In this document: positions 1-6,737 of the stretch, piece by piece
Layout: every line of letters starts with the position of its first letter
Numbering within the stretch: position 1 is the stretch's first letter
DNA from: an uncultured Verrucomicrobia subdivision 3 bacterium
GTDB lineage: Bacteria; Verrucomicrobiota; Verrucomicrobiae; Limisphaerales; CAMLLE01
DNA length: 11,139 nucleotides
Assembly: GCA_946480555.1 (NCBI GenBank)
Contig: CAMLLE010000043.1
Location: forward strand, 1 to 11,139
Direction: 5' to 3'
The notes under the pieces: generated by a model
What the model was told of the DNA's origin: nothing
Database searches by the model: none
Seen by the model: the letters and a program-made list of their open reading frames with translations, nothing else
Program-made: the position numbers and the translations under genes

Positions 1-96
1 GCCTACTTCTTCGAGCCGGCTCCGGAGGAAGCCGGGTACATCGAGTACGACCCCCGCGAGAAGAAGGCGCCTTGGTGGGGCGTGACGCTGGCCTGA
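1..96 (+). CDS. 3' end of an unidentified gene (partial)
   Basis: Frame 1 is open from the window edge to a TGA at 94-96, giving the last 31 residues of a protein (ending KKAPWWGVTLA). Nearly all third codon positions are G or C, much more strongly biased than in the NRPS genes to the right, so the frame looks coding and comes from a GC-rich background. I do not recognise the family. A second plus-strand start follows 16 nt after the stop, so the two could form an operon. The reverse strand here is also open as an extension of the NRPS frame, but that reading has no NRPS similarity. Confidence 0.45.
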   Translation, partial: AYFFEPAPEEAGYIEYDPREKKAPWWGVTLA

Positions 97-2743
97 GGCG
101 CGGAGCCATGACATGAACCCCCAGGTTGTTGTCGCGATGCGGCGGGTCATGGTGCTCTTCTTCCGCGGCTCGCTGAAGGACGACGCGGACCTGCTGCTGA
201 AAATGCTCTCCGCCACCCGCTGGTGGCCCGGTGTCTCCAGGTGGCGATTCGCCGGGCACTCCGACTGGCACCGGCTTCAAGTTCGCATCCAGTACGAAGC
301 ATTGGCTGTTGGCGAGCGGACGGCCGATCGGCACTGACCAGGCGTTCTCCGAAAGTTGATCCACTTCATGCCAGGTCGAAAAGGTCGTGTTCTCGGTCGG
401 CCCATAAACATGGAGCAGGTGCTTTGGCCGATGCTGGAGAATGGCGCGGACCCACTTTGCGTCAGCGGCCTCGCCGCCAAACATTACGACGCGGACTTGG
501 GCAAAGGCGTCGGGCTGGTCTGCCGCGATCTGGTTGAACAACGCGGTGGTAAGGAACAACACGGAAACTTGCTGCTCGCGCAACTCGCGCGCGAAATCGG
601 CGGGCGACAACGCCACGTCCATCGAGATGCCCACCAGCCGGGCGCCATTCAACAGCGCGCCCCAGACTTCGAAGGTAGCCGCATCGAAGGATGTGTTCGA
701 TGCCTGTCCGATCCGGTCCGCGGCGGTGAGCTGAATATAATTTGTGTTCAGCACCAGGCGGGCGATGGCGCGATGCGGGATCGCCACGCCCTTGGGCTGG
801 CCTGTGGAACCCGAGGTGTACATCACGTAGGCGAGATTGTCCGGGCGCGGCCGGGCGGGAAGATTTTCGCGGCTCTCCTTCGTGATCAAATCCCAGTCGG
901 AATTGAAACAGACCACCCGAGCGTTGCTGCGGGGCAGGTAGCTAAGCAGCCGATGCTGGGTCAGCAACACCGCCGCCCGGGAATCGTTCAACATGTGCGC
1001 CAGACGTGGCTTGGGGTAGCTGGGATCCAGCGGGACGTAGGCGCCGCCTGCCTTGAGAATGGCCAGCATGCCAACGATCAGGCTGGGCGAACGTTCCATG
1101 CACAACCCGACGGTGACATCCGGAGCGACGCCGAGTTTCACCAAGTGCCGTGCGAGCTGATTCGCGCGCGCGTTGAGTTCGGCATACGCGATCGTCTGGC
1201 TGCCGTAGCTGACCGCGACTTGCTGCGGCGTGCGTTCCGCCTGTGCCTCAAAAAGCTGCGGAATGCTGCGGTCGTCTGGATAACTGCGTGCCGTGGCGTT
1301 CCAGTCGAACAGGAGCGTTCGCTGTTCAGCTTCCGTCAACATCGGTAGCTCGGAGAGACGCTGCTCCGGATTGGTCACAATGCCATTCAGCAATGTCTCG
1401 AAATGGCCGAGCCAGCCTTCGACGGTCTCGGTACGGAACAGATCGGAATTGAATTCCGCGCGGGCTATGAGGCCGCTCTCCGATTCCTGGACGACGAGAG
1501 TCAGATCGAACTTCGCCGTGTCGGTATGAACATCGAGCAAGCGTGTCTTGAGGCCCGGCCACGGGCAGTTGTCGAGGCCGCCATTCTGAACGGCGAACAT
1601 CAATCGGGTGAAAGGGTTGTGATTCAGCGTCCGTTCCGGGCGCAACGCTTCGACCAGCCGTTCGAAGGGCAAATCCTGATTGGCGTACGCGCCAAGTGTT
1701 GTTTCGCGGACGCGTCGCAACAGGTCCGAGAACGCGGGATCGCCCGTGAACGCTGTGCGCAACACCAGCGTGTTCACGAAGAAACCGATGAGATCCTCGG
1801 TCTCAATTTGATTGCGCCCGGCGATGGGCGAGCCGACTACGATGTCCGTTTGCTGGGTGTAGCGATGCAGCAGCGCTTTGAAGGCGGCGAGCAGGACCAT
1901 GAAGAGGCTGGTGCCGCTGCGTCCGGCCAAATCCTTGAGACTCCGGTGCAAGCGCGTGGATAGCGTTCGCGAAATGGTCTTACCGCGGAATGCTGGCGTC
2001 GCGGGACGCGGGAAGTCCGTGGGCAGTTCCAACGGTGCAGGCGTCCCCTGCAATTGCTGGCGCCAATAAGCCAGCTGCTTTTCTGCGAGGCCGCCGGAGA
2101 GACGTTCGCGCTGCCAGAGTGCGTAATCGGCATATTGAATGGGCAGCTCCGGCAATCCAGAAACGCGGCTTCGGTGAAAGGCGTCATAGAGCAACGTCAG
2201 TTCGCGCAGGCAAATTCGGAGAGACCATTCATCGGAAACGATGTGATGGAAGTTCAGCAGCAGCCAGTGGCGCTTCGATTCGAGCCGGAGCAACAGCACC
2301 CGCATCAACGGCCCGGTGCTGAGATCGAATGGCCGATTGACTTCCTCGCGCATCAACCGCCCGGCTTCCTTGTCGCGAGTGTCGGAAGAAAGGTGTGTGA
2401 GTTCCTGGAAGACGACGATGGCCTGTCCTGTCTCTTCCACGACTTGCACCGGCATGTCTTCGGTGGATTCGAACCGCGTGCGGAGAACCTCATGACGAAG
2501 GACGAGTTGATTGAGCGCCTTCTCAAGGGCCGGCACGTCCAGTTCGCCAGTGAGCTCAAGCGCCAGCGGGACGTTGTAAAGCGCGCTGTTGGGCTCCAGT
2601 TGATCGAGCACCCAAAGTCGTTGCTGGGCGAATGAGAGCGGGACGGATTCGGGCAGCGAGCTGGCCTCGCGCAGCTGGGCTTCAAGCTGCGCGCGACGGT
2701 CGAGCATGTGGTTTTCTGAAGCTGAGCGGGAAACCAGGTTCAT
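1..2743 (-). CDS. NRPS module 3: condensation-adenylation, truncated by the breakpoint
   Basis: This third NRPS protein starts at ATG 2743 and stays open to the window edge (914 codons). Only residues 1 to ~832 are NRPS. The C domain has C1 SFAQQRLWVLDQL, C2 RHEVLRTRF, a C3 variant HHIVSDEWS (His166, His167, Asp171), C5 IGFFVNTLVLRT and C7 LPFERLVEALRPER. The A domain has A3 YTSGSTGQPKG (~640), A4 FDAATFEVW and A5 YGPTENTTF. By alignment to the PheA pocket I read DAFFMGVTF, which resembles isoleucine/valine codes. Homology stops at GVPGE (position ~248), so A6-A10, the PCP and anything after are missing. The start is 13 nt after the previous stop with no Shine-Dalgarno on this strand, suggesting translational coupling. 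It should condense its residue onto the dipeptidyl carrier of the preceding module. Confidence 0.88.
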   Translation of the reverse strand, partial: MNLVSRSASENHMLDRRAQLEAQLREASSLPESVPLSFAQQRLWVLDQLEPNSALYNVPLALELTGELDVPALEKALNQLVLRHEVLRTRFESTEDMPVQVVEETGQAIVVFQELTHLSSDTRDKEAGRLMREEVNRPFDLSTGPLMRVLLLRLESKRHWLLLNFHHIVSDEWSLRICLRELTLLYDAFHRSRVSGLPELPIQYADYALWQRERLSGGLAEKQLAYWRQQLQGTPAPLELPTDFPRPATPAFRGKTISRTLSTRLHRSLKDLAGRSGTSLFMVLLAAFKALLHRYTQQTDIVVGSPIAGRNQIETEDLIGFFVNTLVLRTAFTGDPAFSDLLRRVRETTLGAYANQDLPFERLVEALRPERTLNHNPFTRLMFAVQNGGLDNCPWPGLKTRLLDVHTDTAKFDLTLVVQESESGLIARAEFNSDLFRTETVEGWLGHFETLLNGIVTNPEQRLSELPMLTEAEQRTLLFDWNATARSYPDDRSIPQLFEAQAERTPQQVAVSYGSQTIAYAELNARANQLARHLVKLGVAPDVTVGLCMERSPSLIVGMLAILKAGGAYVPLDPSYPKPRLAHMLNDSRAAVLLTQHRLLSYLPRSNARVVCFNSDWDLITKESRENLPARPRPDNLAYVMYTSGSTGQPKGVAIPHRAIARLVLNTNYIQLTAADRIGQASNTSFDAATFEVWGALLNGARLVGISMDVALSPADFARELREQQVSVLFLTTALFNQIAADQPDAFAQVRVVMFGGEAADAKWVRAILQHRPKHLLHVYGPTENTTFSTWHEVDQLSENAWSVPIGRPLANSQCFVLDANLKPVPVGVPGESPPGDTGPPAGGGEHFQQQVRVVLQRAAEEEHHDPPHRDNNLGVHVMAPRLRPASRPTKAPSSRGGRTRCTRLPPEPARRSR
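113..337 (+). CDS. Truncated 5' end of an unidentified gene
   Basis: An ATG at 113 is preceded by GGAG at 102-105, a well-spaced Shine-Dalgarno and the only convincing one in this window. The first ~43 codons (MNPQVVVAMRRVMVLFFRGS...) are GC3-rich and look coding. From about position 245 the DNA is the antisense of an NRPS adenylation domain, so residues after ~44 are a fortuitous continuation that stops at 337. The real gene is therefore cut off at the junction. The family is not recognised. It lies 16 nt after the preceding partial gene on the same strand and probably belonged to the same operon in its source genome. Confidence 0.3.
   Translation: MNPQVVVAMRRVMVLFFRGSLKDDADLLLKMLSATRWWPGVSRWRFAGHSDWHRLQVRIQYEALAVGERTADRH
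238..250. other. Breakpoint between foreign-looking DNA and the NRPS operon
   Basis: Reading the minus strand, NRPS adenylation homology runs through VPIGRPLAN...VPVGVPGE (GAA at 250-248) and should continue with a LY-GG-GLARGY type segment. Instead the frame reads SPPGDTGPPAGGG, which has no NRPS character. Reading the plus strand, a coding-looking ORF with a good ribosome-binding site enters from the left and loses its character at the same place. The exact join cannot be set to one base from this sequence alone. It may be a chimeric assembly join or a real rearrangement. Confidence 0.6.
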
Positions 2744-2756
2744 GGTACAAAAGGAG

Positions 2757-5700
2757 TCATTTCGAACGGGAAAGGAATGATTCAACTTCGGCATCGGACA
2801 ATTCGGTGATCCGCGTCAGGAGTTGCTGCGCTTCGGTCCGGTGGCGCCGACGCGGCGTGATGGCTGGCGCGACGGTTTGAGCGTCAGGGTTTCCGACGAG
2901 CCGGCTGGCCAATCCCTCCACGGTGGGGGTTTCGAAAACCGCCCGCACCGGCAGTTCGGTGCTGAAGGCTTTCGCGATTCGAGAAATCATTTGCGTGACG
3001 AGCAGCGAATGGCCGCCAAGCTGAAAGAAATTGGCGGTCACACCGAAGCCGTTTCGCCCGAGCAGTTCCTGCCAGATGCGGCAAAGCGTCTCTTCCGTGG
3101 CGTTGCGCGGTGCGACGTAGTCCTTTTGCGGCAATTCGGAACGGGGCGCAGGCAAAGTCCGCAGATCGACTTTGCCGTTCGGTGTGAGCGGAAACGAATC
3201 CAGCGGAACGAGCCTGGCTGGGACCATGTATGCGGGAAGCTTCTCGCCCAGGAAATCGCGAAGCAGTTGCTCGTTGAAATCAGCTGCACCGTCCGGAATC
3301 ACGTAAGCCACGAGCTGGCGCTCGCCATTCAACGCGGGGCGCATGACGACGATTGCCTGGCGCACGTTCTGGTGTTCCATCAGCGTGGCTTCGATTTCCG
3401 CCGGCTCAACGCGGAAGCCGCGAATCTTCAACTGCTGATCCATGCGGCCGAGGAACTCGAGCGTCCCATCGGCGAGCCAGCGAACGCGGTCGCCAGTGCG
3501 GTAGAGGCGTTCGCGGCGGGTTGGCGGCGCAGAGTCGGGAGCAGCGCGGTCCAGATTTGCAGACGATTCATTACTGGATGGCACTTCCCAATCGATGAAC
3601 TTTTCCCGCGTGAGCCGCGGCTGGCCGAGATACTCGCGCGCCAGCCCATCGCCGGTCGCGTAAAGCTCGCCGGGAAATCCGATCGGGACGGGTTGCAGCT
3701 GCGCATCGAGCACATGGACGCGCGTGTTGCTGACCGGCTTCCCGATGGGCACCGAGCGTCCACCCGGCCAATCCTTCGGCACACGATAGCAGCACGTGAA
3801 CGTCGTGTTTTCGGTGGGACCGTAACCGTTGATCAGCTGGCATTCCGGCAATTCGCTCAGAACTTTTTGAACGTGCGGCACCGACAGGACATCGCCGCCG
3901 GCGAGCAGTTGCCGCACTCCGCGCAGGGATTCCAATCGATGATCGACCATCTGATGGAAGAGTCCCGCCGTGAGCCAGAGGGTGGTAACGCGATTCTCCG
4001 AAATCCAACGGCCGAGTTCTTCCAGCGAAGGCATCTGCGGCGGTGGAATCACGAGCTTCGCACCATTCAGGAGCGCACCCCAAATCTCGAGGGTCGCGGC
4101 GTCAAACGACACGGGCGCGAGTTGAAGAAAGACATCTTCCGGTGTGAATGTGGCGTAGTTGGTATTGCGAACGAGCCGGACCACCGCGCGGTGCGGAATT
4201 GCCGCTGCCTTCGGCGTGCCGGTGGAACCGGAAGTGAACATGACGTAAGCCAGATTCCCGGCAGAAGCGCCGCCCGGCTGATTCGCCTCAAAATCGCTGC
4301 CGCCGATTTCATCTTCAACGCGAACGAAACGGACAGGCTCCAACTCTCCGTTCATTGATGCGGCGAGATTCTCGAATGCGTCATCGGAGACGATGATCTT
4401 CAGGCGTGTTTCGCGAATCATCGACGACAGCCGTTCGGGCGGATAGGTGCGGTCCAGCGGGACGTAGGCGCCGCCAGCCTTCAAAATTCCCAAGGTCGCG
4501 ACGATGAGGTTGATCGAGCGTTCCAGCGCGAGCCCGACGAGCGTGTCCGGTCCGACACCTGCGGCTTTCAGCTTCGAAGCGAGGTGATTCGCGCGGGCGT
4601 TCAGCTCCGCGTAGGTGAACCGTTGCGAACCGCGTTCCAACGCCACCGCGTCTGGCGTCCGGGCGGCTTGCACTTCAAACGAGGCGTGAATCGTCAGGTC
4701 GCGTTCGTAATCGGTGGTCGTGTCATTCCAGGCGCTCAATCGATCCAAATCTTCCCCGGTGAGCAGCTGCAATTCGGAGACGCGCCGCAGCGGGTTTTCA
4801 GCCGCGCTGCCCAGGAGCAATTGAAAGTGCTGGAGGAAACGTTTCGCGGAATCCGGTTCGAATTGGTCGGTTTTGTATTCGAGCCGGCCCTTGATGCCAT
4901 GCTGCGATTCCTCCAGCAAAAAAGTGAGATCGAACTTCGCGGTGCAATTCGGAACGTCGATGACGCTGGCGCGCAGCGGGCCGAACGTCCACTCCGAGCG
5001 GAAGCCGCTGTTGAGCGCGAAGACCGCTTCAAAGAGCGGATTCTGCCCATTGGCGCGATCTGGCTGCACCGCCTTCACGATCTCGTCGAACGGGGTCTCG
5101 TGATGCGCGAAGGCACTGAAGCTTGAATCGCGCACCAGGCGCAGCAGTTCAGTGAAGGTTGGGTTTCCGGTCACCGCCGTGCGCAGCGGAAGGGTGTTCA
5201 CAAGGAAGCCGATGAGGTTCTCGGTCTCAGTTTGATCGCGGCCCGAGATCGGTGCGCCGATCACGAAATCACGCTGGCCGGTAAGCCGGTGGAGCAACGC
5301 CGTGAAGCCGGCGAGCAATGCCGTGTACAACGTGGCGCCTTCGCGCTGTGCGATCCCGCGAAGTCGTTCCGTGAGTTCGAGGGAGAGTGCGAAAGGTTCG
5401 GTTGCCCCGCGATTGGACGCCGTGCCCGCAGGATTGCTCCTCTGCAGTTCAAGCTGCGGAAGCTCGCCGCCGAGGTAGCCGCGCCAGAAAGCGATGTCCC
5501 TTTGCAGCCTTTCGACGTTGAATTGCTCGCGCTGCCAGTGAGCGAAATCCAGGTATTGAATCGGAAGTTCGGGCGCGGCCGTTTCGCGGTTCTCACAGGC
5601 TGCCGAGTAAAAGTCGGTAACCTCGCGCCGGAGAATCTCAAACGACGACGCATCGGCGATGATGTGATGCAGCGCAAACAGCACCACATGCTGGCGGGCA

Positions 5701-6128
5701 GAGAGGCGGTAAAGTTCAACGAGGAAGAGTGGCCCATCGTGCAGGTGAAACGGGCGTTCCGCCGCGGCGCTGAGGCGCGCGGCAAGCTCGCTCTCGGGAT
5801 CAGCAAGGGTGCTGAGGTCCGTGATTGGAATTGCGGTGGGCTGGAACGCGGAGATCACCACGGCTGGTCTGCCTTCCACGCGGCTGAACGTGGTGCGAAG
5901 GCTTTCCTGCCGTTTCACCACCGCGTTCACCGCCGACTCAAACTTCCCATGGTCCAGGGCGCCTTCGATCCGCCAGGCTTGAGAGAGGTTGTATGCCGCA
6001 CTGCCAGGTTGCAGTTGATCGAGAAACCAGAGTCGTTCCTGTGCGAAAGAGAGCGGGCAGAGCTGACGTTCGTCTTCAACGCCCAAGCGCTGTGGGGCCG
6101 CGGGATTCAATGTGTCCGTGTCTGGCAT
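2757..6128 (-). CDS. NRPS module 2: condensation-adenylation-carrier protein, valine predicted
   Basis: This 1123-residue protein is a complete C-A-PCP elongation module. C domain: C1 SFAQERLWFLDQL (27-39), C2 RQESLRTTF (73-81, Gln for the usual His), C3 HHIIADASS (His154, His155, Asp159; Ala for the usual Gly), C5 IGFLVNTLPLRT. A domain: A3 FTSGSTGTPKA (~630, with PKA instead of PKG), A4 FDAATLEIW (~672), A5 YGPTENTTF, A7 YRTGD, A8 GRMDQQLKIRGFRVEPAEIE, A10 PNGK (~984). The pocket read by alignment to PheA is DALWLGGTFK, a valine-type code. The PCP motif LGGHSL has its phosphopantetheine Ser at 1041. The C-terminal tail ELSDAEVESFLSRSK resembles short C-terminal helices seen on standalone modules. 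There is no epimerase or thioesterase. It starts 6 nt after the TGA of the preceding gene, in the same frame and without a Shine-Dalgarno. Confidence 0.96.
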   Translation of the reverse strand: MPDTDTLNPAAPQRLGVEDERQLCPLSFAQERLWFLDQLQPGSAAYNLSQAWRIEGALDHGKFESAVNAVVKRQESLRTTFSRVEGRPAVVISAFQPTAIPITDLSTLADPESELAARLSAAAERPFHLHDGPLFLVELYRLSARQHVVLFALHHIIADASSFEILRREVTDFYSAACENRETAAPELPIQYLDFAHWQREQFNVERLQRDIAFWRGYLGGELPQLELQRSNPAGTASNRGATEPFALSLELTERLRGIAQREGATLYTALLAGFTALLHRLTGQRDFVIGAPISGRDQTETENLIGFLVNTLPLRTAVTGNPTFTELLRLVRDSSFSAFAHHETPFDEIVKAVQPDRANGQNPLFEAVFALNSGFRSEWTFGPLRASVIDVPNCTAKFDLTFLLEESQHGIKGRLEYKTDQFEPDSAKRFLQHFQLLLGSAAENPLRRVSELQLLTGEDLDRLSAWNDTTTDYERDLTIHASFEVQAARTPDAVALERGSQRFTYAELNARANHLASKLKAAGVGPDTLVGLALERSINLIVATLGILKAGGAYVPLDRTYPPERLSSMIRETRLKIIVSDDAFENLAASMNGELEPVRFVRVEDEIGGSDFEANQPGGASAGNLAYVMFTSGSTGTPKAAAIPHRAVVRLVRNTNYATFTPEDVFLQLAPVSFDAATLEIWGALLNGAKLVIPPPQMPSLEELGRWISENRVTTLWLTAGLFHQMVDHRLESLRGVRQLLAGGDVLSVPHVQKVLSELPECQLINGYGPTENTTFTCCYRVPKDWPGGRSVPIGKPVSNTRVHVLDAQLQPVPIGFPGELYATGDGLAREYLGQPRLTREKFIDWEVPSSNESSANLDRAAPDSAPPTRRERLYRTGDRVRWLADGTLEFLGRMDQQLKIRGFRVEPAEIEATLMEHQNVRQAIVVMRPALNGERQLVAYVIPDGAADFNEQLLRDFLGEKLPAYMVPARLVPLDSFPLTPNGKVDLRTLPAPRSELPQKDYVAPRNATEETLCRIWQELLGRNGFGVTANFFQLGGHSLLVTQMISRIAKAFSTELPVRAVFETPTVEGLASRLVGNPDAQTVAPAITPRRRHRTEAQQLLTRITELSDAEVESFLSRSK

Positions 6129-6134
6129 GGTAGA

Positions 6135-6734
6135 TCAAATGCGGCTGGGTGAACCGGGATTGTCGCGACGCGTGATTCGGCGGATTGGCCCGTTTGCGCA
6201 GCTGTGGCTATCGATGGCGTGTGCGAGGCCTGTGATCGTCGGTGAACTGAACAGGGCCTTGATCGGGAGATCGGCTTTGAACGCTTCCCGCACGCGCGCC
6301 ATCAACTGAAGTGCGAGCAGGGAATGTCCACCCAGCTGGAAAAAATTGTCGTCCAATCCAACGTTCTCCACGTGCAGCACGTCGCTCCATAACCGCGCCA
6401 GCCGGGACTCCGTTTCGTTTGGCACACGCGCGGGTTCCGGTGTTTTCGCAAGGGCGCTTTCAGGTTCCGGCAGGGCCTGGCGATTCACCTTTCCATTCGG
6501 ATGCAGCGGGAGTGCGGGCAGGGGAACGATGTGCTGCGGCACCATGAATTCAGGCAGTTGCGTGGCCGCGTGACGGCGAAGCTCCTCCACCGGCGTGCCC
6601 ATTCCGGAACGGAACATCACATACGCGACAAGTTCCTTCTGCGCGCCGCTGGCATCTTCAAGGGCGCTGAGGCGTTCCAGCAGCCGCCGGCGCTGCTGCG
6701 GCGTGAGAGTGCGAATCCGGTCCGCGAGAGTCAT
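6135..6734 (-). CDS. NRPS module 1, second part: A-domain C-terminal subdomain plus carrier protein
   Basis: This 199-residue protein begins with a helical segment (LADRIRTLTPQQRRRLLERL). It then resumes an adenylation domain where the upstream gene broke off: KELVAYV, A9 LPEFMVPQHIVPL and A10 LHPNGKVNRQALP carrying the catalytic Lys. A PCP follows (FFQLGGHSLLALQL, phosphopantetheine Ser138). On its own it cannot adenylate, because it lacks A1-A8. It must therefore work with the product of 9113-6738, either as a separate partner or as one polypeptide if the TAA at 6740-6738 is read through or is a sequence error. The ATG follows that TAA by one codon and in the same frame, with no Shine-Dalgarno. 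It ends 6 nt before the C-A-PCP gene, again in the same frame. Confidence 0.85.
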   Translation of the reverse strand: MTLADRIRTLTPQQRRRLLERLSALEDASGAQKELVAYVMFRSGMGTPVEELRRHAATQLPEFMVPQHIVPLPALPLHPNGKVNRQALPEPESALAKTPEPARVPNETESRLARLWSDVLHVENVGLDDNFFQLGGHSLLALQLMARVREAFKADLPIKALFSSPTITGLAHAIDSHSCANGPIRRITRRDNPGSPSRI

Positions 6735-6737
6735 AGG

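Noticed and set aside
2751..2756. AAGGAG next to the start of the third NRPS gene
   Set aside because: It is on the plus strand. The minus strand, where the gene lies, reads CTCCTT, so it is not its ribosome-binding site.
2823..4358. Long plus-strand open frame (511 codons), and similar ones at 356-1348, 5232-6152, 6840-7841 and 8004-8894
   Set aside because: All lie antisense to NRPS genes with clear domain motifs. Their translations are Arg-rich and without recognisable motifs, as expected for shadow frames in GC-rich DNA.
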